Assembly (NCBI GenBank): GCA_000755425.1
Contig: BBMT01000001.1
Span: forward strand, 372,001-436,000
From: Vibrio maritimus
GTDB taxonomy: Bacteria > Pseudomonadota > Gammaproteobacteria > Enterobacterales > Vibrionaceae
Direction of reading: 5' to 3'
DNA: 64,000 nucleotides
The notes under the pieces were generated by a model. That model was not told the origin of the DNA, made no database searches, and saw nothing but the letters and a program-made list of their open reading frames with translations. Both the position numbers and the translations under genes were made by a program. Below, piece by piece: positions 37,747 through 47,061 of the stretch. The stretch's first letter is position 1; every line of letters starts with the position of its first letter.

Positions 37747-39351
37747 TTAAGCGCCAGTGGTGCTTGGTTTTTGTTGGATCCAAAGCCTTGAAAAATTACA
37801 CCAACCGATAGAATTGATTTCCACACCACGAATTCGAGAAGGAATGGTTAGGGTTAAGTCTTCGGATTTGATGATCGCAAGCACGTTGTCTTGATATAAC
37901 CATACCAGCAGCTCATCTAAAAGCCGCTCTCTTTCGGTTGAGTTGTGTGTATGCCTCACGGCGCTTAGCGCCTTACTCAGCATATCTTGCTGTTTCCAAT
38001 TAAGATTGTTGAGCCAGTGTGGGTAGAGCTTGAAGAAGGCAAACAAACTTGTTGCTCGGTCTCCTTCGAGTCGGATACCACCAATAGAGAGGGCTTGATT
38101 TGCTTTGGGATGCCCGTAGATAACTTGCGTGCCGTGTCCTTGTGAGCCACCTTGAGCCAGGCCTTCGTTAAGTTTGTTAGCGAAGGTACGATTCTCGTTG
38201 TTGTTTTCATAGCTAAATTCGAGCGGTAGAGGCGAGCAAAGTGCTGAGGGTTGCTCCTCTGAGAATAGTGACTCTAGCTGATGTTTGAACTTGGTGTTTT
38301 GAAGCTCTCTGTGGTTGATCAGTAAAAAGAAGTAACCAATATCGGCAGTGGCGACTTTATAGGTTTCCTCCTCGTCGTTGAGAAAGAAGAAGTTTTCCGC
38401 GCATTTCTTATCTTTCGCCCATTCCTCATGTATCCAAAGCTCTATGTGTTCTACCAGTGCATTGCTGCCTGAGTATTGACTGTGCCGAGTAAGACGCAGC
38501 AATTTTTCTGAATTAACAGTGACCGAAAATGCACCGGAGCCAATGGGTTTATATATGCTTTCTGCTCGATGCACCATACTTTTGGGCAAAATAGCGGCTT
38601 CTGAGCGGCATAGGAGAGCAAGAAAATGAGGATCAGGCTCGGTTAGCTCAATGGTTATTTGATAGGGGGCGTCTGCACGAATAGAGTCGATGTGGTCGTA
38701 CAAACGACTCCAATAGGGAGAAGCAGTCAGAGCTTGAAGGCTTTCGACGACGTCTATCGCGCTAAGTGGTGTTTGATCATGAAAAACGACGCCAGTACGT
38801 AGGTAAAATGTCCAGCTTCGATGGTATTGGCAATGGATCCAGCTGTGCGCAAGCTCACCAGCAAATCTTTCCTTACTTGAAGTGACCAATGTTTGGAATA
38901 CTTCATGGATTAAATGACGTTCGGTTCTCTCCATCGCATGATGCGGATGTAACCAACTGAGCTTACGGTGGAATGGCGCATGTACCGTATTCTCGCTTTC
39001 GATGGTTGCGTGAGTGAGATACTGCTTGAGCGCACTAGCAACATTGCGATCATTGAAGCCGATAAGTTTGTGTGCAATATCGTATTTGCCTTGTTCTGTT
39101 GCTAAATCGACTTCGTTGTAACAGGCTTGAAGTGGCTCAAGCAGGCAGGTTAGGGTACCTTTTATGCCTCTGCCTCGAGCCGGCTTCCAGTCAAGCCAGC
39201 CGCGATCCGACATCTGCTTGAGCAGGGTTCGAGCATGTCGCTCGCTGCAGTTCATTGTCTCTGCAATCGCAGAGACGGTGATGGTGTGATCGCCAGGTCC
39301 TAGATGCCTAAATAGGTTTTCGTAGAGCTCAAGTTTACGTTTGTTGATCAT
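37747..39351 (-). CDS. SgrR family transcriptional regulator
   Basis: 534 residues. An N-terminal DNA-binding domain (ISxxAETMNCSERHARTLLKQM, GWLDWKPARGRGIKGTL) precedes an extracellular solute-binding-protein type 5 domain (GELAHSWIHCQYHRSWTFYL, PIGSGAFSV), as in SgrR. E. coli SgrR activates the sgrS small RNA under glucose-phosphate stress. No sgrS or setA neighbour is visible, so its target here is open. A 62-residue gene lies 25 bases upstream in the same direction. Confidence 0.85.
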   Translation of the reverse strand: MINKRKLELYENLFRHLGPGDHTITVSAIAETMNCSERHARTLLKQMSDRGWLDWKPARGRGIKGTLTCLLEPLQACYNEVDLATEQGKYDIAHKLIGFNDRNVASALKQYLTHATIESENTVHAPFHRKLSWLHPHHAMERTERHLIHEVFQTLVTSSKERFAGELAHSWIHCQYHRSWTFYLRTGVVFHDQTPLSAIDVVESLQALTASPYWSRLYDHIDSIRADAPYQITIELTEPDPHFLALLCRSEAAILPKSMVHRAESIYKPIGSGAFSVTVNSEKLLRLTRHSQYSGSNALVEHIELWIHEEWAKDKKCAENFFFLNDEEETYKVATADIGYFFLLINHRELQNTKFKHQLESLFSEEQPSALCSPLPLEFSYENNNENRTFANKLNEGLAQGGSQGHGTQVIYGHPKANQALSIGGIRLEGDRATSLFAFFKLYPHWLNNLNWKQQDMLSKALSAVRHTHNSTERERLLDELLVWLYQDNVLAIIKSEDLTLTIPSRIRGVEINSIGWCNFSRLWIQQKPSTTGA

Positions 39352-39376
39352 GTTGGCTCACTAACAAATGTTCCGG

Positions 39377-39565
39377 TTATTTGCCTTGTATGTCGCTATC
39401 TTTATCTATTTCTAGTCCCCAAAAGGCGTCAGTGTCAAAGAGTTCATTGAGACGCGCGGCGCGTTCAGCTGGAGACAAGTAGAACAGCTTGGCCAGCCAG
39501 GTGTCATTGGTTTCGTATTTATAGGTTGATTGAAAGTAGTTTGCAACGTAGTTGAAAAAAGCCAT
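39377..39565 (-). CDS. Small hypothetical protein before the sgrR-like gene
   Basis: 62 residues starting MAFFNYVANYFQSTYKYETN, with LSPAERAARLNELFD. No signal peptide. Only 25 bases separate it from the SgrR-like gene, so the two are probably cotranscribed. I do not recognise the family; the ATG at 39565 is preferred over an in-frame GTG upstream. Confidence 0.55.
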   Translation of the reverse strand: MAFFNYVANYFQSTYKYETNDTWLAKLFYLSPAERAARLNELFDTDAFWGLEIDKDSDIQGK

Positions 39566-39619
39566 GTTTGTATCTCTGTTTACTGTTGATGACAACAGGT
39601 TACAGAATGGAAGTAGAAT

Positions 39620-39654
39620 AAAACCGGAACAGATTTTTCAACTGTTCCGGTTTT
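39620..39654. terminator. Strong terminator after the repeat-protein gene
   Basis: Perfect 13-bp stem AAAACCGGAACAG / CTGTTCCGGTTTT with a nine-base loop. U-runs are present on both strands. It separates the beta-repeat gene from the small gene before sgrR. Confidence 0.8.
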
Positions 39655-39709
39655 TTGTTTAAGCAAGACTTAGTTAATACAAGACTTAGTTTAAACATAA
39701 CTTCTGGGT

Positions 39710-40312
39710 CTAGCGTGCGACCGCACCACCAAGAGTAAGATTGTCCGGCCACTGCGTAATCACATTACCGCCAAGAAAGATGTTGCCATTGACGGTCATG
39801 GTTTTAGGAAATTGAGTGATCTTTGAACCACCAATATAAAGGTTGCCTTCAATAACAATACCTTCAGGAAGTTCGGTAATAGGTGTTCGAACCAAGCTTA
39901 GGTCTCCGTTGACCACCATACCGTTGGGTAGTTTTTCAATGGGGGTGTCACCTAGGTTGATGTACCCACCAGGAACAACGCCTTGCGGCCAAGCTTTTAG
40001 TTGGCTTCCTAAAAAGTTGGCGTAACCTGTGATTTTGGTTCCTCTTGGCATGAATTCCACTAAACTATCTGAAGCATCTAGGCTACCTTTGATCTCAAGA
40101 TTTTGCGGCATCATTTTAATCGGTGTTTTGGCGATATTTAGGTTGCCTTTGACCACTAACCCATTGGGAAGGCTTGTATAAGGTTTGTTGCGGAGATCTA
40201 AATTGCCGTAGTTATCTAGATGATTGAGGATCTTGTAGTAATCAAGTTCAATAGCATTTGTGGTTGGAGCTAGTATCAGCACAGACAGCAGAGCAATGGT
40301 GGATCGAAGCAT
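39710..40312 (-). CDS. Secreted beta-solenoid / LRR-like repeat protein
   Basis: 200 residues with a signal peptide (MLRSTIALLSVLILAPTTNA). The rest is about eight imperfect repeats of roughly 20 residues, of the form L-P-x-G-x-x-V-x-G-(N/D)-L-x-(I/L)-x-x-(T/S)-x-I: for example LPNGLVVKGNLNIAKTPI, LPNGMVVNGDLSLVRTPI and LPEGIVIEGNLYIGGSKI. This suggests a right-handed or LRR-like solenoid similar to leucine-rich effectors or polymer-forming proteins. Cellular role unknown. Divergent from a DUF1496 gene with a 60-base gap. Confidence 0.72.
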   Translation of the reverse strand: MLRSTIALLSVLILAPTTNAIELDYYKILNHLDNYGNLDLRNKPYTSLPNGLVVKGNLNIAKTPIKMMPQNLEIKGSLDASDSLVEFMPRGTKITGYANFLGSQLKAWPQGVVPGGYINLGDTPIEKLPNGMVVNGDLSLVRTPITELPEGIVIEGNLYIGGSKITQFPKTMTVNGNIFLGGNVITQWPDNLTLGGAVAR

Positions 40313-40372
40313 AGAGTTTGGGTTCGCTTTAGTTTGGAACGGAATCAGTTTGGAAACGTTAGGTAGTTTGCA

Positions 40373-40669
40373 ATGGAAAAAATAATTTCACAATGGAAAT
40401 CCATACGCGTTGTGATGCTAGGCGTTGTTGGCGCACTAGTGGCATCGACAGTATCGGCGAAAGTCATTACCACGCCTGGTTCGGATGTTGGTGCTGCGGT
40501 GCTACTGTCTGACTCTAAATTAGGTAAACGGGTTTGTTACTACAATGATAAAGCGTACTCACTTGGATCGGTTATCAACGTCGAGGGTGTAGTACTTCAA
40601 TGTGTGGCAGAACAAGACTTTGAAATGAATGGACAGCTTAAATGGAAGGCATTAAAAAGCGAGCAATAA
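40373..40669 (+). CDS. DUF1496 family periplasmic protein (YnjH-like)
   Basis: 98 residues: a signal peptide (VVMLGVVGALVASTVSA) and a short domain with GKRVCYYNDKAYSLGSVINV, VVLQCV and NGQLKWKAL, the DUF1496/YnjH pattern with two Cys likely to form a disulfide. Function unknown. Confidence 0.8.
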   Translation: MEKIISQWKSIRVVMLGVVGALVASTVSAKVITTPGSDVGAAVLLSDSKLGKRVCYYNDKAYSLGSVINVEGVVLQCVAEQDFEMNGQLKWKALKSEQ

Positions 40670-40679
40670 TGCTCGCTTT
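40656..40679 (+). terminator. Terminator of the DUF1496 gene
   Basis: Ten-bp stem AAAGCGAGCA / TGCTCGCTTT overlapping the stop codon. Confidence 0.75.
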
Positions 40680-40709
40680 GGTGAATTTAAGCTTTCGCTG
40701 GCTGCGGGA

Positions 40710-41009
40710 TTAACGCGCCAGTGAGCGAGTCTTAAGTTCAAAAATTAGCTTCTCTGCACTCACTTCAAATTTGAATCGAGCTGAAAGCTCTTTACTCTCT
40801 TCACTTAGTTCAGAAACTTCGAATTCAACGTTCTCTGACACAGTCTTTGCCAAATCGATGTATTTTTGGATTTCCGCTTGTAGTTGAGCTTGCGATTCGC
40901 CGAATAGTTGTACTTCTGCGACGTCATCGCCTTCCTTGATGATGAAACCCATCTCTCCAGCAACGCCACAAGCGTCGCATACAGTTGGCTCTTCATAGGT
41001 GTTTGACAT
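40710..41009 (-). CDS. DUF406 family protein (YfcZ/YiiS-like)
   Basis: 99 residues: VCDACGVAGEMGFII near the start and the conserved C-terminal FKFEVSAEKLIFELKTR, as in E. coli YfcZ/YiiS. Small soluble protein of unknown function. The ATG at 41009 has GAGAGG seven bases upstream; the longer frame with five more codons is less likely. Confidence 0.8.
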   Translation of the reverse strand: MSNTYEEPTVCDACGVAGEMGFIIKEGDDVAEVQLFGESQAQLQAEIQKYIDLAKTVSENVEFEVSELSEESKELSARFKFEVSAEKLIFELKTRSLAR

Positions 41010-41024
41010 AACGATACCTCTCAT

Positions 41025-41510
41025 AAAATCTGTGGTTATTCTATAACTGTAGAAATAAGGTATCCAGCAATAAATTCAATGCCTCTAGGCTAAGTGTTAG
41101 TAAATGATGCACGAGCCTAAGCACGTTTTCGTGAATATTAGGCTTTTATTTAATACAAATTGTAAATATCTATTTGTTTATCAATAGCTTTCTGATATGC
41201 AAGTGGTATTGCTTGTTTGTGATTGAGTTCTCAAAAATGAGACTCTTGTACTAATGATATAGTACAGATTAGTACAAGCCTTTGTGCGAAATGGTAGACT
41301 TTATAAGTTACTAATCAATCACTTGATTTTTATATTATTTTAAATGGTATCTGTACCTAGTATGTGTCTCGTGTATGGTTTGCTGTCGGGTTGCCGTAAC
41401 CTGGATTTGAGCAAATTGATACATAAATGGATAGAAAATTACATCGAGCACTGCTTTAATTATGGTATAGCATACAGCGAACGCAGATAACGATTAGAGA
41501 AGCTTAAGAA
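41025..41510. other. AT-rich region upstream of luxT
   Basis: About 490 bases without a gene. It contains a perfect 11-bp inverted repeat at 41245-41278, listed separately, and presumably the luxT promoter. Confidence 0.45.
41245..41278. promoter_or_regulatory. Inverted repeat with extra AGTAC element upstream of luxT
   Basis: CTTGTACTAAT and ATTAGTACAAG are perfect complements 12 bases apart; the spacer holds a further TAGTACAG. The arrangement looks like a multi-site operator 230 bases before luxT. Confidence 0.5.
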
Positions 41511-41981
41511 ATGCCAAAGCGTAGTAAAGAAGATACTGAGATTACGATCCAGAAAATCATGGAAGCGGTCGTTGATCAGATCATTCGTCTTGGGTATGAC
41601 AAAATGTCGTATACCACATTAAGCCAGCAGACAGGTATATCAAGAACAGGGATTAGTCATCACTTTCCAAAGAAGACGGATTTTACAGCCGCACTCGATG
41701 GGCGCATCTTTAAAATGTTCGTTGAACATTTGGAGTTTGAAAAAGGCATTGATGGATTCACAGGTAGTTGGATTGAATCTCTTAAGAATCAAGAGTTTTT
41801 AGCTATCCTAAAACTCCTATTCCACCACATTGTCACTTCAGAGAACTCACATGAGTTTGCCTCTAAGGGGATTGACCGCCTCTATAAGCTGGTTGAGACG
41901 CAGTACGGTGAAGGAAGTGATAAGGAATTAGAATGGCTTATCGGCCGTTCATTGATCCAATTGACTAAGTATCATCGCTGA
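41511..41981 (+). CDS. luxT: TetR family quorum-sensing/swarming regulator LuxT (SwrT)
   Basis: 156 residues. It starts MPKRSKEDTEITIQKIME and has the HTH YTTLSQQTGISRTGISHHFP and DFTAALDGRIFKMFVEHL, which I recognise as LuxT of Vibrio harveyi / SwrT of V. parahaemolyticus. The family represses luxO-independent targets such as qrr1 and swrZ, and affects luminescence, motility and secretion. Single gene with a strong terminator. Confidence 0.88.
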   Translation: MPKRSKEDTEITIQKIMEAVVDQIIRLGYDKMSYTTLSQQTGISRTGISHHFPKKTDFTAALDGRIFKMFVEHLEFEKGIDGFTGSWIESLKNQEFLAILKLLFHHIVTSENSHEFASKGIDRLYKLVETQYGEGSDKELEWLIGRSLIQLTKYHR

Positions 41982-41996
41982 CCAAACAGTAAGATG

Positions 41997-42022
41997 AAAA
42001 CCGCTCTAGATAGAGCGGTTTT
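41997..42022. terminator. Terminator between luxT and hutD
   Basis: Perfect 11-bp stem AAAACCGCTCT / AGAGCGGTTTT with an AGAT loop and a T-run; likely bidirectional. Confidence 0.92.
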
Positions 42023-42052
42023 TTTATGTCTGAAGTTTATCCAACCGGAGGG

Positions 42053-42864
42053 CTATTGAGGTAACACAATCGGGAAGTCATGTGTCGGATGTTTGGTCAC
42101 TATAGAGTGATAGCCATAGACTTCTTCAATCAAATCACTGGTGAGTGCTTGCCAAGGGGCGTTGTCCGTGACGATTTTTCCGTTATCTAGCACGATTAAT
42201 CTATCTGAGTATTGAGACGCGAGGTTAAGGTCATGAAGTACCACGACCACAGCGGCATTTTGCGTATCGGCCAACTCTCTGGCAACTGCCAAGGTATTGT
42301 GTTGATGAGCGAGATCCAGTGCTGAAGTCGGTTCGTCTAACATAAGTATCTTTTGATCACCCGATTGATGTAATTGTGTCAGTACTCGAGCGAGGTGCAC
42401 ACGTTGCTTTTCCCCTCCAGAGAGCGATGGATAAAGGCGCTGTGCTAAGTGTTCTACGTCTGCTGTACCCATATAGCGTTTAGCGAGTGACCGTGTTGCG
42501 TGGTTGCAGATTTCCAATGGAATAGCACCAAGCTCAACAACTTCAGAAGCTAGAAATGGGAACGACAAAGTACTGTGTTGCGGCAGTAGTGCTAGATGTT
42601 TGGAAAGCCGCTGTGCTGGCCATTGGTTCTTGGCTTACCAAAGTACCGAATATCAAAGCTTGAAGGTGTTTCACCACAGAGAAGTTTAAGCAGGGTACTT
42701 TTCCCCGCTCCATTAGGGCCTAGCAATGTGGTGACTTGCCCAGAGTACAGATCAATGTCGACGTCATCTAATATCACTCTATTTCCAAATCGCATGTTAA
42801 GGCCACGCGCCGAGATAGCGATGTCATTGAGACAGTCTTCAACAAGATGGCTTTCAAGGCTCAT
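42053..42864 (-). CDS. hutD: Haem ABC transporter ATPase HutD (HmuV-like), frameshifted
   Basis: About 270 residues when restored: Walker A GPNGAGKST, then a break near 42643. Adding one A gives FGKPKNQWPAQRLSKHLALLPQ, the typical HmuV linker. LSGGEKQRVHLARVL, Walker B ILMLDEPTSALD and VLHDLNLASQYSD follow. Energises haem import across the inner membrane. Its start overlaps the hutC stop (ATGA). Confidence 0.88.
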
Positions 42865-43893
42865 ACAAATTTCCCTTTTTGCTGAAATAGCAGGTATAAG
42901 AAGAATGGCGCACCAACAATGGCCGTAACGATGCCAACTGGTAGCTCTGCGGGCGCAACTGCCACACGGGCGACCATATCCGCAGCGGTCATGAGTAGAG
43001 CGCCTAGTAGCGCAGATAAAGGTAGCAATGTACGGTGATCTGGACCCGCTAGCATACGGCCTAGGTGCGGGATAACCAAACCAATGAAACCAATCAAGCC
43101 GGAGACACTGACCGTAACACCGACACCAACTGCGGTGAGTAAAATTAACTGACGTTTTAAGCGCTGAACCGGAATACCAAGGTGTTTCGCTTCAGATTCG
43201 CCAAGTAACAAGGCGTTAAGTGCCATCGCTTTTTATAGAAAAACCAAAACAGCACGAGCAATGTAATGGCTGACAAGGAAATCTTGCCCCAACTGGCACC
43301 CGCTAATGAGCCATAGACCAAAGTGATAGATCACGAAGCATTTGATCGTCGGCAATGAAGTTCAGATAGCCAATAGCAGCACCGGACAGAGCACTTATCG
43401 CGACGCCCGCCAGCAGCATAATGGTGACAGATGTGCCAAATTTACTGGTACCTAACCGATACACCAAAATCGTCGTTAGTGCGCCGCCAAAAAAGGCGAA
43501 TATCGGTACAACCATGAGTGCCATGAATTCCGGGAACTCGATGCCTAACGCAGCAAAACCAACAATTGCCAATGCACCGCCAAGAGATGCACCTGCGGAC
43601 ACGCCAATGATACCTGGCTCAGCCAGTGGATTACGAAATAGCCCCTGCATGACAGCGCCGCAAACAGCGAGAATGGCGCCGACTAGCATGCAAAGCAGCG
43701 TGCGAGGAAGACGAATATCGTGGATGACCAAGTTGATATGCGGCGCCAAATCATTGGTCGCCATTGTCAGCGATTGAATACTCTGCCAGAAAGAGATGTT
43801 CATCGGGCCGACGGTAATGGAATACACGGAAGATAGCGCCAGCAATATTGCAAAGGCAGAAAATACGAGAGTGTTAGAGAAATTTCTTAGCAT
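42861..43893 (-). CDS. hutC: Haem ABC transporter permease HutC (HmuU-like), two frameshifts
   Basis: About 344 residues when restored, BtuC-family fold: DIRLPRTLLCMLVGAILAVCG, RNPLAEPGIIGVSAGAS, GLVIPHLGRMLAGPDHR and ELPVGIVTAIVGAPFFLYLL. Breaks lie near 43309 (GG to GGG gives WSMGSLAGASWG) and near 43230 (A5 to A6 gives FYKKAMALNALLLGESEA). Start ATG at 43893. Pairs with HutB and HutD. Confidence 0.88.
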
Positions 43894-43986
43894 ACTAATC
43901 TTTAAGAAAGCAGGGTGTTGAGATGCAATAAGTTGAAGGGGGTACAAGTAAAATCGGCACCTTACCCCCAACAAGCTAACTCACTA

Positions 43987-44853
43987 TTATGGGTAAAGAA
44001 GCGTGTTAATGCGTTTTGCCTCTTCGAGGCTTTTTAGACCAAGACCGCCCACTAACGCATGGCCATCAATGGTCAAAATGGCATTATTTTGCCCTGCAGG
44101 TGTTGCAGACAACATTGGCAAGGCCTCAATAATTGCAGCGCTACCGCCAAGCTTGGCGTAGCTGCGGCCGCTTACAAGCACCACATCTGGCTGCATTTCA
44201 ATAATGGCTTCATTTGAAATGGGTTTGTATGACGTAAGTGATGTTGCCGCAGGGTTTTTGCCTCCTGCTAGCGTAATGATGGCATCTGGCGTTGTTTCAC
44301 TGCCAGCGACGTTTGCAGGGCGACCTTCGTGTATTAATAAGAACAAGACTTTCTTAGCCTTACCCTCTGCAGGTTGATTCGCTTCCAGCGCGCTGACTTT
44401 CTCGGCAACTTTTGCCTTAAGTGCAGGTGCATTGTTTTCTGAGTGGGTGAGTTTAGCAATCTGGTCAATACGCTTGTTTAGACCTTCGATGGTCGGAGCG
44501 TTATCTACCACTTCGATGTCGACACCAACACGCTGCAATTGGTCTAGGGCTGGTTTCGGTCCCATTTCATCTGACCCAATAATCATGGTTGGCTGTAGAG
44601 CCAAGAGACCTTCTGATGATAACGCTCTGTGGTAACCAACTTTGGGAAGCGAAGAGTCTTTAGATGTAATACTAGTGACATCGACGCCAACAAGTTGCTT
44701 CTCAGCATCAAGTGCATAAATAAGCTCGGTGACTGAAGCGCCGGCGCTGACGATTTTTTCATTGCCTTTTTCAGTATTGGCGGCGAAAGCTTGGCCACAA
44801 GCCAAAGAAAATGCGGTGCCAGCTACGAGTATGTTTTTAAGAGCGTGTTTCAT
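43987..44853 (-). CDS. hutB: Periplasmic haem-binding protein HutB (HmuT-like)
   Basis: 288 residues with a signal peptide (LVAGTAFSLACGQAFA) and class III binding-protein landmarks: SAGASVTELIYALDAEKQLVG, DVTSITSKDSSLPKVGYHRA (with the Tyr of the HmuT haem ligand region), KPISNEAIIEMQPDVVLVSG. The ATG at 44853 is preferred (AGGA upstream) over the longer frame. First gene of hutBCD and divergent from hutW across a Fur-site region. Confidence 0.9.
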   Translation of the reverse strand: MKHALKNILVAGTAFSLACGQAFAANTEKGNEKIVSAGASVTELIYALDAEKQLVGVDVTSITSKDSSLPKVGYHRALSSEGLLALQPTMIIGSDEMGPKPALDQLQRVGVDIEVVDNAPTIEGLNKRIDQIAKLTHSENNAPALKAKVAEKVSALEANQPAEGKAKKVLFLLIHEGRPANVAGSETTPDAIITLAGGKNPAATSLTSYKPISNEAIIEMQPDVVLVSGRSYAKLGGSAAIIEALPMLSATPAGQNNAILTIDGHALVGGLGLKSLEEAKRINTLLYP

Positions 44854-44957
44854 TGTAGGGATCCTAAGCAAATCAGTGCTATCCATATATGGTTTTATGG
44901 GGCGTACAAGTAGTTTGTTGCCCCAGGTTTTATTGGATTATGCATGTTAGTGAAAAT

Positions 44958-44988
44958 AATATCAATTATCATTTGCATAATCATTATG
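44958..44988. promoter_or_regulatory. Overlapping Fur boxes between hutB and hutW
   Basis: Two overlapping candidate sites, 44958-44976 and 44970-44988, each matching the Fur consensus at about 13 of 19 positions. The second contains a perfect CATAATCATTATG palindrome. Position between divergent haem genes supports iron repression of both. Confidence 0.75.
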
Positions 44989-45060
44989 GGGCTATTATGA
45001 TCTTGCTCGTTTTAGATTAAGCCTTATACAACAGGGCGTTGATAGTTATCGTGAGCAGTT

Positions 45061-46488
45061 ATGAAAATTGATTTGAGCCAACTCAATGAGTCGCATCTAG
45101 GGATAAACACTCCAGATCCATTGCGATTTGCATTTGGAAAGAAGACCTCACCTCATGCAGGTGGTATGGCCGTACCAGTCCAATCGGAACGATACGAAGG
45201 CTTATTTAATGAGTTAACCGCCAAGACAACTTCACGCAATAAAAAACGTTGCTTGTATATCCATATCCCTTTTTGTCGTGTTCGCTGCACGTTTTGTAAC
45301 TTCTTCCAGAATGCTTCTAGTCGTCGATTGGTTGATGACTATTTTGAGGCGTTGATGAAAGAGATTGAGCTCAAGGCGAAGTTAGAGTGGACTCAAAGTG
45401 GCTTGTTTCATGCTGTCTACATTGGAGGGGGTACGCCAACAGATTTATCTCCTGAGCAGGTGCGCAAGTTAGGAAAAGCGATTCATGCCTCTTTCCCCTT
45501 AGCTACCGATTGCGAAATCACACTTGAAGGGCGAACCAATCGTTTTAGTGAAGAGATGTTTGACAATGCTTTGGAAGGGGGCTTTAACCGCTTCTCGTTT
45601 GGTGTGCAGAGTTTTGACACCAAAGTACGAAGAAGTGCTAAACGTCTTGATGACCGTGAAGTCGTCATGGAACGAGTGTCGCAGCTTGCTGCACGAGATG
45701 AAGCGCCAATCGTGATCGACTTACTATACGGGCTTCCTTATCAGACACTTGAAGTATTCGAACAAGACTTAAAAGATTTCATGGACACTGGAGCTCATGG
45801 TGTCGACCTGTATCAATTGGTAGTTGGTGGTTCAGCTCCGATGATGGAGTTGGTACAAAAAGGTCGCTCGGAATCGCCAGCTTCTTCTGCTGAAAAAGCG
45901 GCTATGTATGAGCTTGGCGTCGACTTTATGAGTAAACACTTCGTAAAGCAGCTAAGTGTGAATCACTGGGCGCGAGACAATCGAGAGCGCAGTCAATACA
46001 ACAGTGTTGCTAAGACATTTGCTGAAGTATTACCTCTAGGCGCGGGAGCGGGGGGCAATATTGGTGGTTATGGAATGATGCATCATCGCACATTGGATGC
46101 CTATATGGATGCCATGCGTTCAGGCAAAACAACGATTGCAATGATGAGTAAGCAAAGCCGCTATGAGCCAGTGTTAGCAAGCCTCAAAGCAGGCTTTGAT
46201 AGCGGCGTGGTACGACGGAGCACATTGGTGAGTTTTGAAGGTGAAGATACTTTCGATTTACTGACCCCACTGTTTGAAGTTTGGCAACGAAACGGACTTG
46301 TCGAACTTCACAATGATTATCTTGAACTCACCATCGCAGGTTCGTTTTGGGCGGTTACCTTAGCACAAGGTGCCATTGCTGCAGTTAACACCATGATTAC
46401 AGATAAACCAAAGATGCCAAAAGGTATGAGTCACCCTCATGCCATACAGGAACAAAAACACAAAACAGCGAAAACTAACGCTGCATAG
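45061..46488 (+). CDS. hutW: Radical SAM haem-utilisation protein HutW
   Basis: 475 residues of the HemN-like radical SAM family: CX3CX2C at Cys72, Cys76, Cys79 (IPFCRVRCTFCNFF), GGGTPTDL, and FSFGVQSFDTKVRR. In the HutW/ChuW group this enzyme opens the haem ring anaerobically with SAM. First of hutWXZ; hutX starts eight bases after its stop. Confidence 0.9.
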   Translation: MKIDLSQLNESHLGINTPDPLRFAFGKKTSPHAGGMAVPVQSERYEGLFNELTAKTTSRNKKRCLYIHIPFCRVRCTFCNFFQNASSRRLVDDYFEALMKEIELKAKLEWTQSGLFHAVYIGGGTPTDLSPEQVRKLGKAIHASFPLATDCEITLEGRTNRFSEEMFDNALEGGFNRFSFGVQSFDTKVRRSAKRLDDREVVMERVSQLAARDEAPIVIDLLYGLPYQTLEVFEQDLKDFMDTGAHGVDLYQLVVGGSAPMMELVQKGRSESPASSAEKAAMYELGVDFMSKHFVKQLSVNHWARDNRERSQYNSVAKTFAEVLPLGAGAGGNIGGYGMMHHRTLDAYMDAMRSGKTTIAMMSKQSRYEPVLASLKAGFDSGVVRRSTLVSFEGEDTFDLLTPLFEVWQRNGLVELHNDYLELTIAGSFWAVTLAQGAIAAVNTMITDKPKMPKGMSHPHAIQEQKHKTAKTNAA

Positions 46489-46496
46489 GAAATACA

Positions 46497-47003
46497 ATGA
46501 CAACTGAACTGAAGCAAAACGTTGCAAATATTTTGGAAACTGAGCCGTCACTATTACCCGCTGCTATTGCAGAAAAGCTGGGTGTCAGTGAGCGAGATGT
46601 GGTCTGTGCAATGCCAGACGAAATGGTGGCATTTGAAAGTGGTGATGTTGCTCAGGACATCCTTGAATCGATTACAACATGGGGGCCTGTGACTACCATC
46701 GTGCATTCATTTGGTTCAATTTTTGAAGTTAAAGCACCGTTTCCAAAAGGTAAAGTAGCACGTGGCTATTACAACCTAATGGGAAAAGAGGGTGAGTTGC
46801 ACGGTCACTTGAAGCTGGATTTGATCAAAACAGTCGCCTTAGTAAGTAAACCATTCATGGGTAGTGAGAGTCACTATTTTGGCTTTTTTGATGAAGCAGG
46901 CAACAACGTCTTTAAGATTTACTTAGGCAGAGATAAAAAACGTGTGCTGTTTCCGCAGCAAGTCGAGAACTTTAAGGCGCTACAACAAAAATTGCGTGGT
47001 TAA
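46497..47003 (+). CDS. hutX: Haem-utilisation cystosolic carrier HutX
   Basis: 168 residues: ILETEPSLLPAAIAEKLGVSE then WGPVTTIVHSFGSIFEVKAPFPKG and the C-terminal YLGRDKKRVLFPQQVENF, as in HutX/ChuX. Cytoplasmic haem-binding carrier that hands haem to HutZ. GGAAATACA precedes the ATG; it is coupled to hutW. Confidence 0.9.
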   Translation: MTTELKQNVANILETEPSLLPAAIAEKLGVSERDVVCAMPDEMVAFESGDVAQDILESITTWGPVTTIVHSFGSIFEVKAPFPKGKVARGYYNLMGKEGELHGHLKLDLIKTVALVSKPFMGSESHYFGFFDEAGNNVFKIYLGRDKKRVLFPQQVENFKALQQKLRG

Positions 47004-47061
47004 CTTAAGCAGTCACAAAAGATGACTGAGTTATAATTATTAGAGAAAGTGAGGTTTCAAC

